This document shows, in pieces, positions 38,601 through 52,236 of a DNA stretch of 64,000 nucleotides (position 1 is its first letter; each line of letters opens with the position of its first letter). The notes under the pieces were generated by a model. It ran no database searches, was not told the DNA's origin, and saw only the letters and a list, made by a program, of their open reading frames with translations. The position numbers and the translations under genes were made by a program. Source of the stretch: Gryganskiella cystojenkinii (Eukaryota > Mortierellomycota > Mortierellomycetes > Mortierellales > Mortierellaceae); the NCBI GenBank assembly GCA_015852425.1, contig JAAAIG010000043.1, positions 22,796 through 86,795 on the forward strand. The letters run 5' to 3'.

Positions 38601-39646
38601 TCTCCGCGACCGAGTCTCAGTTCTATAATCGAGATCTTCAGGGCAGCGGCAACATTGGTGGCGGTGGCGCTAGTAGTAGCTCATCAGCGGCGGCCGGCTG
38701 CTCAAATACCGGGAATACGCCACGAAACGCCAATCGCGGCATATCTGCTGAACAGGAATACATCCAGAAATGTACTTATGCGCTGTTTGAGCAACTCGGT
38801 CGATTGACAAAATTGAAGCGGTTAGAGTTGCTGGGCGGACAATTTGATCTCGGCGTTGGGTCCTCACAACAACAGCAGTGCCAGCAGCAACCGCACTACA
38901 ATAGCAACAGTGGCAGCAATACCTCTGGTTCCGGCACTCACAACAGCGGTGGTAGTCCCTCGAGATCACAGGCCGAGGCAGGAAATACATCAAGGACTCC
39001 GAAACGGCCCCAGGATTCGAAATCAAAGTCCTTGCCAGAATCGACGACCAGTACCTGGCGCGGAGGTCTGAATCGTGTCCGGTCGTTTATGAGTCTAAAG
39101 CAACGGAAACTCGATCAAAAACAGCAACAATCGGTCACCAATGGAGGTCAGGATGAGAGACGGCTCTCGTCCGATGTGGATACTCTCTCGAGAACCGGTG
39201 GTGCTGAGGAGGATGACTGGAAGGACAAGGGCAGCAAAGGCAAAGGCAAGGCCAGGAGCAGTGAACCCAAGAGTCGATTCTTTAGTACAGGCAAGGACAA
39301 AGGGAAACAAGTCCAGCGATCCATTGACGTTTTTGTGAATGACCTCGGATCTCCGACCAGTCATGGTGGCAAGAAAGGTACTACCGTCTCTCAGTCCAAG
39401 GCTGCCACTCGCCACATTCGACCATCGGGTCTTCGACCTCTGACAAACCTCACTATGCTAGAGCATTTCAGTATGACCTGGGCTAATTTTCCCCGCGTGC
39501 AAGAGACTGAGATCGAATGGATCTGTCAACAGTGGCCTGCGCTGACCTGGATCTCGTTGGGACTGATCCTAGAGGATGAATGGGCTCTGATCCGTCAGTG
39601 GTTCCATCGACGACGACGGGATATCATCGTCGTCTTTGAGAATTAA
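35690..39646 (+). CDS. F-box / leucine-rich-repeat-like protein
   Basis: A single open frame of 1318 residues. Residues 1-105 are Thr/Ser/Ala/Pro-rich with a polyGln run. An F-box-like motif is split by a low-complexity insert: IPEILELILLHVLAQ at about 116-130 and HLAFLRVCRHWYQVGEPLIW at about 209-228, followed by KDVKW. Further on come imperfect leucine-rich repeats, each with L..L.L..C or CP.L..L..S: LFLPICPQLTSLTLTGLFRL, CPKLQYLSVDRNMI, CPQLEEMDVFSTI, CRHLERLDLTSCREVSS, TLRHLSASQV and LTKLKRLELLGG. Long polyGln, Ser and Gly inserts separate them, and an acidic stretch (EEDEGEDEVEDEYDFENGD) precedes the last repeats. F-box proteins select substrates for SCF ubiquitin ligases, and the LRR region would bind the substrate. 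This family is large in the group of fungi suggested here. The substrate is unknown. Confidence 0.82.
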   Translation: MPPTGPTPTPLSSSLSASAAKSITSRQTATPATATGSITASTTRRETTAPAPAPAAVASTTTTTTNTTKITKSATPLRFSSTSTSNSSPTPTPQQKQQQQQQSPLALRNGKGALVIPEILELILLHVLAQFQSSSCYHVGRYYKQQQQQQQRKQSYTLHSTTSSSSLSPTSPSHQQQQPPLSNSNTFTPKPLTIDIQRQVRAQRPESNHLAFLRVCRHWYQVGEPLIWKDVKWSDTQQRWVHERIWNHWHRVRSLEFEYGKRTTDTETHPAPITPVTANGGPVGLISTTVSSTGSTVMRSPSPSPGRSANGSARVRNLLAGGNGSSLGNSSLPVIHNGADRPMTPPTLRMRPDQRIGQSSETIGMEGAGVAGGPVGHWQPKIELGDALGDLAQAMSKPPRTFHWSHQQQQRPSPSSFSSSSPTSSSRFNVSIPLRLKEVSGVYHRPYKLFLPICPQLTSLTLTGLFRLENFLECILPFVPELTYLDICLRCYEWRDEIRLDKVLRTCPKLQYLSVDRNMIGSVHFREPLVVDGSDPVRNGQDSLSSQMEVDASMEDSDDEDDVHGDEHYAGNEWHRRFAKEVVCKPEFKTTSEETVLDQALETYHSTVTATDSTVSSDTRPTPNSRGTSSTGRSQKPLPRVNGRLQRQQRLQRPLVLKTLKLKKIRMTEQDFLSLIRRCPQLEEMDVFSTILWGWSPAFLGNVAKYCPRIRHLHLTTNYVTHEAGGPPGLTNNPASQGVAILDPMDPESQPATTVDNNLTISQELIPPHQPSMQYHQPVQTAPPSFPEGELLYDPVIGLIKLYPDLISYDARFVRFQDQALLTLQQHCRHLERLDLTSCREVSSKSLDTFLRWTPTLRHLSASQVMFQVERLIQVSELHQRRHRRHPAREPSVDPYGVDSDMESSAEEDEGEDEVEDEYDFENGDLDGPLIREELVPRWWACQWLETLILGIQNPALNPHKQRKFYVPVEVSATESQFYNRDLQGSGNIGGGGASSSSSAAAGCSNTGNTPRNANRGISAEQEYIQKCTYALFEQLGRLTKLKRLELLGGQFDLGVGSSQQQQCQQQPHYNSNSGSNTSGSGTHNSGGSPSRSQAEAGNTSRTPKRPQDSKSKSLPESTTSTWRGGLNRVRSFMSLKQRKLDQKQQQSVTNGGQDERRLSSDVDTLSRTGGAEEDDWKDKGSKGKGKARSSEPKSRFFSTGKDKGKQVQRSIDVFVNDLGSPTSHGGKKGTTVSQSKAATRHIRPSGLRPLTNLTMLEHFSMTWANFPRVQETEIEWICQQWPALTWISLGLILEDEWALIRQWFHRRRRDIIVVFEN

Positions 39647-40494
39647 GATGCGACACGAGATAGAAAGGCACCTTCAAGAACAACGACTCAAATGAAAAAA
39701 TAAATTAAAATTCAATATCACCACCCGTCCTTGTCTTGTGCATCCATAATGTTTTCATCATCTGTCTATCAAGCGGAGTCTTTTTTGTACCATATGCTCT
39801 CCAACCATGGTCACTTGTTGCGACTATTTGAGGATACAGGATAATAAGTTACCCGACCGTTCACGGCAAAAATGGTGCAGCGACTCTCCCTTCCAAGACC
39901 CACTACTCGCCAGTTTGAACAAGACAATGCTAGACAAACCTGATCTTTAAACCCTTAGCAAGCGCCATAGTAGGACCATTACAGTATGACAACGGGTCCA
40001 ATTTCCCGCGAGACCTGGACGATTAGTGAGGCACCGATTCGCCAATGGTCCCAAAAGGCGTCGACAGGGACAACATTGTGGTGTTTGAGAAATGGAATCA
40101 AAAGGGTACATCGAATTAGCTGGTCTCCGCTATCAAGACGGCTGTCTGACGGCCTGGTCAACGATCCTAATGCCTGTTGCAAGCTTTCAGATGTAGCAGA
40201 GTAAAAAAAAGGCCTTCTTCTCCTTCACGGATGATCATTATGTCCTCTTTCCCCTTTCCTTTTCTTTCCTTTCTGAAAAAATTCTGGTTTTGACCGAAGA
40301 ACCTGGTTCCCCATCCTGTTTTGTTGTGTTTGTTGCTTTAGTACTTCCACTCCATCGCCTTTTTTTTATTTATTTTTTTAAAAAAATAAACGCCTCTTTG
40401 AACAACCTTTATCGCCAGTCTTGGTCAAGTTATTCTCTCCAGCTTTTAGAAAACACGTCTACTCCTCTCTTTTTTCTTTTTGTGTCCCGTCATC
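39647..40494. other. Intergenic region
   Basis: About 850 bp with no supported gene. A minus-strand frame near 39979-40182 reads as protein-like (HHNVVPVDAFWDHWRIGASL) but has no start, splice context or partner exons. It may be a remnant or chance. Confidence 0.35.
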
Positions 40495-41680
40495 ATGTGG
40501 CAGAGCTTTGTACGTGCCGTCGCTGCACCCCCCGATTTCGAAGGACAGATCGAAGGACTCAAGAGGCGCCTGCGGGAATGCGAGTTAAAATTTACTGTAA
40601 GGATGCTCGAAGAAATGAGGTGCGACAACTTACTCTTCTTTCTCGAAAAGTAAAAGAAAGAAGAAAAAAAAGCCATCGAAGCTCGGGCAACATTACAGTC
40701 AATTCTGTCATAACGGTAAACATTTTAACCATTTAATGGGAGAACGCTCCCCTCTCCCTCTGTCTCTCTTTTTTTATAATATTTAGATTCGTGTCGATAG
40801 GGCTCGAAGAGAAGAAACGAAACGATGGTTCTTGGCAAGGCAGAGAATGGAAAATACATTCGAAAACGAAACGAGAGAAAAGAACCTATTACTCCAAGAA
40901 AAAGAAAGGGCCTTGGAACAGGCCTATTTTGGAGCAAAGACCGTCGAAGCAAAATTGAACAAGGTGTGCCTTGTTTTTCTGTTTTTCTTTCTTTCTATTC
41001 CCTCGGCGGAGACAGTGCCTGGTGGTGCATGTCTAGCAATCGCCGTTTTTGAAGCTAAATGTTTTGTCTTTTTATTTGGATTTGTTCAGGTGCAAAAGGA
41101 AAAAGAGATTTTAGAAGAGAAACTATCTCTAGAGATTGTAAAGAACAAGAACGCGACCCTTCAGAACAATCTGCTCTCTGAAGAGAACAAAAGATTGCGT
41201 ATCCTCCTTCAAGAAGAATCCAGGTCCAAGACCGACTTTGAAAAGATCGAAACAGAGACGGATGAGGTGATCTCTCTAGTCCCAGAGCCTTTTCCTTCCG
41301 AGCTCACGACGATTGACAAGGGGACATCATTGACAGGGCACCTCGAAAACTCGCGGTTCGCTACAGACAACGCAACCTTTGAGCCACCGACGCCAGATCT
41401 GTATCTCTCCAACACTACTCTTGCAGAGTACAACGCCGACACCACGGATCAGAAAGAGTCCACCGCAGAAGACCCCATTATCCGTCTGGCCGCTGAGATT
41501 GCAAAGAACAAGGCTCTTGCACTTCAAATCGAACACCTGTATTCTATGATGGCTGACGACGTGCGTCAGGGAGGCATCACGAAATGTGACTATGTCCTCT
41601 TTGTCAATACTCCTCAATTTGAGACCAACAAAACGAAGACCAATATGGAGTCGAACAACCCATATATTTTATCTTTTTAA
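40495..41680 (+). CDS. Small coiled-coil protein
   Basis: Three exons, 40495-40596, 40787-40963 and 41090-41680, join in phase 0 and give 289 residues. It begins MWQSFVRAVAAPPDFEGQ. Residues 15-170 are highly charged and helical (GLKRRLRECELKF, RVDRARREETKRWFLARQR, NLLLQEKERALEQAYFGAK, VQKEKEILEEKLSLEIVKNK), fitting a coiled coil of about 150 residues. The rest is acidic and Thr/Ser-rich with a short second helix (LAAEIAKNKALALQIEHLY). The Arg-Ala-Val-Ala-Ala-Pro-Pro start is reminiscent of Golgi or vesicle tether subunits, but that is not enough for an assignment. An additional small exon between 40600 and 40730 cannot be excluded, and the last 40 residues may be intronic. The gene ends 82 bp from the convergent CSC1-like gene, so their 3' UTRs probably overlap. 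Confidence 0.6.
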
Positions 41681-41762
41681 TTCATTTTATTTTATTCATA
41701 AACGATGCAATATACGTGCTGACAACGGTTTTCTTTTTAAAAAAAATATATTCTTTTTATCT

Positions 41763-44700
41763 TTATGGGTCCACGGTCGACATGGCAGAACCCTGGTTCT
41801 TGGACAGACTAGCATCCGATCCTTGACCCTGAACGGTACGGATCCGTTGTTGAGCAGGATCAATAGTGGTAGCAGCGGCAGCGGTAGAAGTAGTAGTAGT
41901 AGTGTTGTCGGAATTCTGACGTTCAGGGTGGTGGTAATAAACCTCGTTAATGCCCTCAACCGCAGGGTTCTTGGCTGGTGTCGTCTCAGCAGCAGGAACA
42001 GCTGGCGTTGTCGTCGATGGTGCGGTAGTGCCAGGAGTAATCGTCGAAGGTGTCGTCGCTGTGGAGCCCGAACCTGCAGCCGCCGTAGTAGTACCTTGAG
42101 CTGCGGGAGCCGACAGATCCTCGTCCTGACCTCCACCAACCAAGTTGTCACCCTCATCAAAGCTCTGAGGCTCATCCGACGTCTGCGACGGCAACATCAG
42201 TGGCGGTCTCGCCAACGCCGCCTCAACGTGCTCATGGACATGATGTTCATCGTCCGATTCTGAATCCGAGTCTGAAGGACGATGACCCGCCTCGACATCG
42301 AAATTGACCTTCTTGTTGCTGGCAGCGCCTTTCTTGAGCGGTAACCAAAGAGTCGGCAGAGGGCCCGCGAGTGCTGGGTGGTTGTACTGACGCATACCCG
42401 AGTTCAAGACACCATCGTACAAGGTCATGGGTGGTTGACGATAATCCGTGTATCGATCTGGGATCGCTTGATAATCGTCCTCTTCAACAGCACTCTTGGG
42501 GATCAAACGTTGGGTGCCTCCGGGGGTAATCACAGCGGTCGCAGCGGCGATGGAGATGTCGTGTCCTTTTCCTGTAGAGCTTGATCCTGCAGCTGCAGTG
42601 GTAGGTGTGGTCGAGGTACTGGAGGGTTTCTTGGTATCATCGACCTGAATGAGAACGTGTCCAGGCACCTGAGTCGATGACGCGGGTCCCGTAGCAGTCG
42701 AGGTACTGTTATCCTGAACCGAGTTCTCGTTACAAGGATCCAATTGCGCTTTCACGTCCTCAGGTCGAATCAACTCGAGCGGAACAAACTCTGCAGAGTT
42801 TTTGTACGCCTTTGTCGTCCAAACCCAGAACCAGACTGTGCCCACAGGCAAGGGGACTAAGAGCGCGCCTAAAAGATATGACTGTTGCAGGATAAACAAC
42901 CCCATTGCCGTCATCTGGAAAACCAACAGTCCCAGTGTGATTCGGTTATATACCATAGGCCAGGTCTGACCGTTAGACTCGTTTGGATGGAAAAACACGT
43001 AGAGCAACTGGTACTTGATCACGAGGTACGCCAGCGCGAAATAAATCGCGCCAAAGACCAAGATCAACGGTCTCAACGTCGAATAAATTAGGATAATCAC
43101 AAAGATCAACGTCGCATTCGCGTAAACGACACCATGGTTCAACTCTGGGGGTGCTCGAGCCTCGGCATAATCACGCGGGGTTTTAGACAGGATGCCATGG
43201 AAGGTCTGAACAAAGACGTCTCCAATCTCGAGGAGTTGCAAGGGGAACATGCCGATACCCTTCAAGATAATATAGTTAATAAAGAAGGGCGCGACGCGAG
43301 GGAGTGAGGTTGCGAGGATCAGTGTGAGTTCCCCGAGGTTATGATAGACCTTGTCCACCGTCTGGGCCCAGGTACCGACGATCGTAAAGACCAAGACGAC
43401 GTTGAACAGGATAAACGTAAAGTACTTGTTATAAAGCGATCGGGCGACGCCTGAGCGGGATTGGATCCCTTGCTTTCTACAAAGTGCCTCCAGAATTTTG
43501 GGGACGACGGCCAAAAAAATCACGACTCCGAGTGTGGGAAGGAAACCTTGAATCAATTGCTTCAGGATTGGGTTCGCCTCGGCAATGACAGAGATTCCGG
43601 GAATCAATTTCTCGAGCGAGTCCAAATTCAAGAATGATGAAAAGACACCGATTGGTCCGGCCCAGAAAAAGATGAGGAAAAAAACGGTCGTGTTGACGAC
43701 CACGGATCGGATGCCGAGCTCGCTCGAGGGTAAGTTCAAGTTGTCCCAGAAGACGTCCCGAGGTTCCGGCGCCAGAGTCGTTTCGCATGAGAGAGTTTCC
43801 TGAGTGTTGACGGTTTGAGCCAAGATTTGCTATTTGTTGCCAAAGGGTAGATATGATTAGCACAATCGCTTGAAAACACCGCACATATATCAGCAACCCC
43901 CNNNNNNNNNNAGGAGTCGTAACTTACAGCAGAATGCATCTCCTCAAAAGTGACAAAGCCCACAGTGGTCGATGCAAAGATCCGGGACAGGCGCATCTTT
44001 TGAACCGCCTTGTCCAATGTGGCAAAGACCTCACTGCAGTGATCAATCTTGTCGACTTTTTTTCCAAAGATACCCCAAAGACCTAATCGCATCGTCGGTC
44101 TCTTCTTGCCCGGAATGGCTGCTCCGCGGTTGTAGTTTGTACCCAACAATGAGGTCCCCTCGTTCGCGTTCTCGTCCATGGTCGCCCGTCGAGAGAGAGG
44201 TGAAGTTCGATCAAATTCGGATTCAATCTTGTCGGGATCATATCCTTCTACTCCAGAGGGGTTGCCATAGTACTTTGTGTAAACCTTCTCGAGCTGTCGA
44301 AGGGCATGAGCACGTTGTTGGATCAATCGCTTCAAGGTCCGGACGTGTCGAACAACATGAGCGCTCTCGACTGATCCACATCCCAAACCTTCGTAAAAAG
44401 TCGCCAACGATCGATCGGTTTGCAAATGCGCCGGTAAATCCACAACCATGACAGTTCGGTTGGTGATAGATTGCGCACGCTTCAGCATGTATTTGCGACG
44501 GATCGCGATATAGCCCTCATAGGTTTGCCAGATCGAGTACAGCGTCAAGAGTGTAAAGACCCAAGTGAACGTGAACTGCGTGAAAAGGTACAACAAGGAC
44601 TGTTTCACGGCACTGGGAGTACTGGGTGTTCCTGTCGTGCTGTTCCCCCCGTTGACAGGGTCGATCTTTGCAGAGTGATTGTTGATGGGCATGATGATGA

Positions 44701-45806
44701 GCAATCCTGGAATCAAGCAGCAAGAAAAGAGTTTTATGGCCATGGAGAAGAACCGCAAGAGCTAGAGCAGAAGGACGGTCGAAAAATAACAAAAACAAGA
44801 AAAGGGATGGTCAACTCCTGCGTGTTTGTTGTGATAAGAATGCACGACGACAAAAATTCCTTTCGACAATCAACAAAAACAGGTTTTTTTCTTCCGTTGT
44901 CGTGTCTGTGCTTGTGTGTTCTCATGTTGTCGTCCCGCCCCACATTTCCTCAAAACGATATTTTTCCGTTTCAATGTGAGTGACTCTTACCATGACGGCA
45001 TCAAGTCCGACACAATCCAGGACTTCAGCCTCTGGAATGCGCAATAACTGAGGGATCCATCCAAAGAAGGTCGATGACAAGATAGGAGGTGTATGTCTAT
45101 TTGAAAAAGAAAAGTGTTAAAAACGATACAGTGTGAATCACTCAAAAAGCAAATCCATTAGAACTTCCGCCTGATCCGTAGACCGTCCTATGCATAACAA
45201 ATGTCCCCCCTCCCGTTCATCCTACGGCATATTCTCGAATTTCTATTCTCGAGCTACCATCCTTTTTTCATTATCTTTCGCGGTGGTTTCTCCTTGCTCA
45301 GCCGTCAAAAAAAAACAATGAACCTTTAGTTCCTCCCGTTATTGCAGCATAACCTTCACCACCACTCTTTTAACAGACTCACCTGCGAAGTTTTGACCGG
45401 GGTGCAAACATGACGACCCATCGGGTACGCAAGAGACAAAAGGATAAAAAGGCGACCAGTCCAAGAGAGATGGAAATGACGAGCTGAGTCGTTAATCCAG
45501 AGACGTTGTTCGCCGCCTTGGGGTCACCTGTGAGAAACAAAAAAAGTGCGGAGAACGCGTCAGTCTTCAGAAACTGCAAACCCATCACTGAGGTTCACAC
45601 TCCGAGAGGTCTTCCTTTGTCTTACCGGCACTGGTGGCATTCAGAGTGTCGTTGACTGTTGAGAGTCCATTGAATGTCTGGTCCCTACAGAGAATTGAAG
45701 TTCGGCGGTTAGAAAGGGAAAGCAAACAAATGAGACCGTTGGCCCATTATTTTCAGGGGGTTTTTGAATTGTACCCGAGTAAGGACGTCAGGTGGTAGTC
45801 TTCCAT
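41763..45806 (-). CDS. CSC1/OSCA/TMEM63-type cation channel
   Basis: Six exons, 45806-45775, 45684-45626, 45527-45383, 45096-44991, 44761-43928 and 43829-41763, all consistent in phase, give 1080 residues. The first helix is at about residues 40-62 (LVISISLGLVAFLSFCLL), followed by GWIPQLLRIPEAEVLDCVGLDAV and a second helix ending LLIIMPIN. A third follows (YLFTQFTFTWVFTLLTLYSIW). A cytosolic domain with TVMVVDLPAHL, KVYTKYY and VGFVTFEEMHSA then leads to LAPEPRDVFWDNL. The seven-helix pore region follows, with FLPTLGVVIFLAVVPKIL, NALPR-equivalent and DYAEARAPPELNHGVVYANA. This is the RSN1_7TM fold of osmosensitive, mechanosensitive cation channels in the plasma membrane. The roughly 310-residue C-terminal tail is Thr/Ala/Ser-rich. 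The fifth intron contains a ten-N gap. Very short first and second exons (32 and 59 bp) were placed by phase and by the family N-terminus. Confidence 0.9.
43902..43911. other. Assembly gap (10 N) in an intron
   Basis: Ten N lie between the exon ending at 43928 and the exon starting at 43829 of the CSC1-like gene. They do not touch coding sequence. Confidence 0.95.
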
Positions 45807-46368
45807 GGGTGTAAAGTGATGAGAGGCCAAAGAAAGGTCTCTTTTTAATTCAGGGCCAATGGAAGTCAAGAAAGTGAGGGGGTGAATGGTTACGGAAGAA
45901 AGAAGATTGAATGAACGGAGTGAAAACAAGAAAAGGGTCTTGTGAGCGAGTGAACTGAACTGGCGACAGAAAAAAAAAATAGTGAGCAGAAAAAAATAAT
46001 TTCTACGCAATGATACCATGATGTCCAAAAGGGGATAGATGAACGGACAGACTGGGCTTGGGCTTTTTCTGAGGCGCTTTTCTTTGAAAGAGCAAACCAC
46101 CCTCGCCTAACAGCGCATTGACGACACATATTGGTTCACTCAGAACCTCCCTCCAGTTGTTGTCTTTTTCGTGGGAAGATCGGCTATTGTACACTTGGCA
46201 ACTACTATCCTGGCTGGACCATTATTATTGTTTTTTTTTTTTCTCGGTTCGATCCTGTTTTTGTAATTTAATTGACATTTTTTTTATGGTCGCAAAAAAA
46301 AGGATTCCGCCCTCCTAATTATACGTAACGTCGTCCCTTCTTCTGACCATCGGTCCCGAGGGTGCTTC
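45807..46368. other. Intergenic: CSC1-like promoter and NAA50 3' end
   Basis: No gene seen in 562 bp. It should hold the promoter of the minus-strand CSC1-like gene and the 3' UTR of NAA50, since both genes run leftward. Confidence 0.45.
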
Positions 46369-47234
46369 CTACGAGAGGATCTTCTTCTGGAGCTTGAACG
46401 CGTCCGAAACGTCAAACTGAGGATAATAGTTCTCACACTTTTCCGCAACCTCGAATCCATGCTTCTTGTAAAACTCCAGAGCCTCCTCGTTATTCGATTG
46501 TACGTGCAAGTAGACACGGCGAATCTCGGGTCCAGTCGACAACTCTGCGTTTTCCACGATGTGCTTTAACAATTTTGATCCTATTTTTGAACGTTAAAAA
46601 TGAAGTTGAAAAAAAGGTCAGGCTCTGGTGACTCTGGCATTTTACTTGCTGGCGATTTCCTTGTTTTCAGCCAGCTTCCTGCTCAAGATCCAGTGAGATT
46701 AGTGCGTTGATTATTCGATATTCCTTGGTTTTCCTGGTGGTGCCTTTTGCTTTCTTTCGATGTGTATTCATCCCTGAGCAAGAAGGGAAACAAAAAGTAG
46801 ATTTACCCAATCCGAGACGACGGTAAGGTGCGAGGACGCCCAACGTAGCAATATAAAGATCCTGAGCCGCTGATCCCTCCACAACGTCCTTGCGACAGCA
46901 CACAGCGCCTACACAGACATCGTTGAAGTAGACTAAAACAAAAGACAAGAGGGTTAGCAACAGCTCTTTCAAGTTTCACCCTCCCTTTCATCACAAGAGA
47001 TAGTTTCGATCCCTTTCTATAAAGATAATCGTCCAATAACATACTAATCTTGGCAAACTCGCCAACATCGAGCACGTTCTTGTAGAAGCTTGGGGTGTAG
47101 ACGACAGGGAAGAGAACAGTGTTGAGTCGCTTGAGTTGACCGAGGTTGTTGATGGTAATGTCGCCAAGTCCGACACGGAAAGCGACATTCTTTGGTGTTT
47201 CTTCAGTGGTAGTGGTGGTCGCGTTGTTGCTCAT
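46369..47234 (-). CDS. NAA50: N-alpha-acetyltransferase 50 (NatE catalytic subunit)
   Basis: Three exons, 47234-47045, 46932-46807 and 46580-46369, have matching phases (A|TC and G|GA) and give 175 residues. The sequence follows NAA50 of animals and plants closely: LGDITINNLGQLKRLNTVLF, then FYKNVLDVGEFAKI, YFNDVCVGAVCCR, LYIATLGVLAPYRRLGLG (the acetyl-CoA-binding RxxGxG/A loop), YLHVQSNNEEALEFYKKHGF and NYYPQFDVSDAFKLQKKIL. NAA50 acetylates N-terminal methionine of nascent proteins and some lysines, usually bound to the NatA complex on ribosomes. The first 18 residues (MSNNATTTTTEETPKNVA) are a species-specific extension. An upstream in-frame ATG at 47252 would add six residues. It is downstream of the alanine aminotransferase gene on the same strand with 388 bp between them. 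Confidence 0.93.
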
Positions 47235-47622
47235 GATGCCTGGTGGTGTCATATGTAAGGATGAAGAGGATAGATGTTTCCAAGATTGGGAGTCTTTTGG
47301 TCACAGAAAAGAAAATGCCTTTTGCAGAATGCATGCATCTCCACTCAGGAACACACCCATCTTTTTCACACGCGACTGGAAGCCCCCATTTGTTTTTTGT
47401 GGCTCGGCGGTAGAAAAGCAGTCACCTAGACATCGATATGATTTTTTTTTCGTTTATGTGAGGATGATGAGGGATGGTGTAAGTCTAACTAAGTGTACAG
47501 GAGGGACTGAAAAAAAGAAGAGAAGAGAAGAGAGAGTACCGCAACGGCAATGAATGATAAGATGAGTAAAGGTGAGAAAGAGAGTGTGTGTGTCTCAAAA
47601 GAGCCAAAGCGAGGACTGACGC
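47235..47622. other. Intergenic: NAA50 promoter and alanine aminotransferase 3' end
   Basis: 388 bp between two minus-strand genes. It contains GA-rich stretches and no coding sequence that I can support. Confidence 0.45.
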
Positions 47623-50492
<2,870 letters not shown>

Positions 50493-50494
50493 CG

Positions 50495-50502
50495 TATTTA
50501 TA
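50495..50502 (-). promoter_or_regulatory. TATA-like box overlapping the first start codon region of the alanine aminotransferase gene
   Basis: TATAAATA reads on the minus strand only three bases before the first ATG (50492). If used, transcription would begin inside exon 1, past Met1, and the first in-frame ATG would be Met41, giving a protein without the targeting peptide. This is sequence-based inference only. Confidence 0.35.
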
Positions 50503-51491
50503 TGCGACTCAAAAGAGGAAAGACTAGGAAGAGGGTGAAGGAAGGTTTACGAGACCACTAGATGGAAAGGACAGGGTCCGGAATGGAGAGGAAAGGAACT
50601 GATGGGGGTGGAAAGAGGTGAAAGAGGACAACGTGGGATGAGGTGAACTTTTTTTGTATTCCCACTGTGGACGTGGACGAGGCAGCTTGGAACAAAGTCC
50701 GCTTTGTTTGTTTTGCGGGTGCTGGCCCAGGCACAAAAATGCCATTTTTTTTTTTCTTTGGTCGTTCCTTCCGCCTGGATCGTCCGTAGTGCGGGCGAGG
50801 ACCACAAAATAATATCGAATTCTGTCTCCACGGCTCAGATGTCTAAACCCAACTCTATTTGAAAAAGAATCTCACCCACCCCACAATACCCTCCTTTAGT
50901 CATTGAAGGGATTTTTCGGAAGAATCCCTTATTCTCAATTGAATAAGAAAAGTACAGAGAGTGAAAACCTCGCTCGTCAGAGTTGTTCCACTTCAGGTGA
51001 TTCAAAGGCATCCCGAGTTACTCCTCGAACAAAGAGTTGGTTGGACTCTTTTTCCCCTCTGTAAAACCTGGGGATAAGAAAAGGTAGAAGCACTGCGGAC
51101 ATTCGTCTCCGAGAAAAGAAGAGACAAAATCTGGATCTCTTTCGCGTTTCGGCTAACCAGTTCCCGTTGATGATGACTATTGCAAAGCGATCCAAACCCA
51201 GGTCATGTATTGGAAAGCGGACGGGGTATGCAGGCCGCTCATGGACATGGTCGACAATGTTAAGGTCTCATTCCCTCGGTGCAGGCAAGAGAGAACCAGA
51301 TCTCTGGCCAGTTCACGACTCTTATTCCCTTGTACTTCTCCAATATCCCGACGAGATGACCATAGTGTTCAAAATCGAGACCAATACTGGATGTACGTCC
51401 CAGACGTAGTCTGATGTCCGATTTCATCGCTGGACGTCTTCGGGATCCCATGCTGAGTTGGTCTCCAACAGCACAAGGCTTTTAGTCATCC

Positions 51492-51527
51492 TCCTGGTGT
51501 TGACACACGTCCTGGTGTTGACACACA
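51492..51527. repeat. Two-copy 18-bp tandem duplication
   Basis: The unit tcctggtgttgacacacg is followed at once by a second copy differing in the last base. On the minus strand it adds a repeated CVNTR segment to one of the fragmentary frames, consistent with decay of an old coding sequence. Confidence 0.8.
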
Positions 51528-52236
51528 CCGCCCGCGCGAACGCATCCGGAGCTGGGTGATCCCCAGCATCGAAAGATCTTCCAAATCCCATCAGGTCGTC
51601 TTCGTTCTCAGGCTGGACTGCAGTCACAACGGCCCCGGTGAATCTGAATGTCTTGTGTTCATGCCATAGCTCGGTCACCAGTATAAGCAAAAAAAGCATA
51701 GTACACAACGAGCATTAGGGAAGGGGGACTCACGAACGAGTCCTCTGGTTAGTGATGCCAAGTCGAAGAAGCCTGATGGCTACAATCTCATTAATTACGA
51801 AAGACCTTGCTTAATTTGATCACGTCTGGCGCTTGTGGCTGAAGATTGAGCCTGCCAGCACTGCCGCTGTTCCCTCTCCCTTTTTTTTTCTTGTTTCTTC
51901 GTCGACATTCAGAAGCGAAGCAAAGCTGCAATGCAGAAAGAGTGAGTGAAAAACGTATTATTGTGTGGTCTATGAAGTTGCAAAAATATCTAAGGCAAGA
52001 AGAGAGAAATGGATGAAGAAAATGGTATAGTCCTGGAATTTTGTTATTTTGCTTGTCCAAAGGGAGAAAGAATCCGAGCTTGGACGGAGGGGGTTCAGGA
52101 TAGGATAATATTGAAAAAAAAGATGATCTCTCGACACTCTCCACCTGGTCGTTGTCTGTCTTGCAAAGTGCCTCTGTTCAAGGAGGTCGTGGATTAATGG
52201 GAGTGAAAGGACCGGCCAGAGGACTGAAAGATGTCT

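Larger units (their letters stand above)
50493..52236. other. Intergenic region with possible coding remnants
   Basis: No intact gene. From about 51700 down to 51250 on the minus strand, protein-like stretches alternate between frames (VVTAVQPENEDDLMGFGRSF; then GLDFEHYGHLVGILEKYKGI), without a start or consistent splice sites. The plus strand of the same interval also has an open stretch (VMYWKADGVCRPLMDMVDN). I read this as a decayed or rearranged gene fragment whose strand I cannot fix. The rest is promoter-like or featureless. Confidence 0.35.

Noticed and set aside
41696..42263. Plus- and minus-strand frames over the CSC1-like C-terminal tail
   Set aside because: Arg- and Leu-rich shadows of the Thr/Ala-rich tail. 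The CSC1 frame is continuous with the conserved channel.
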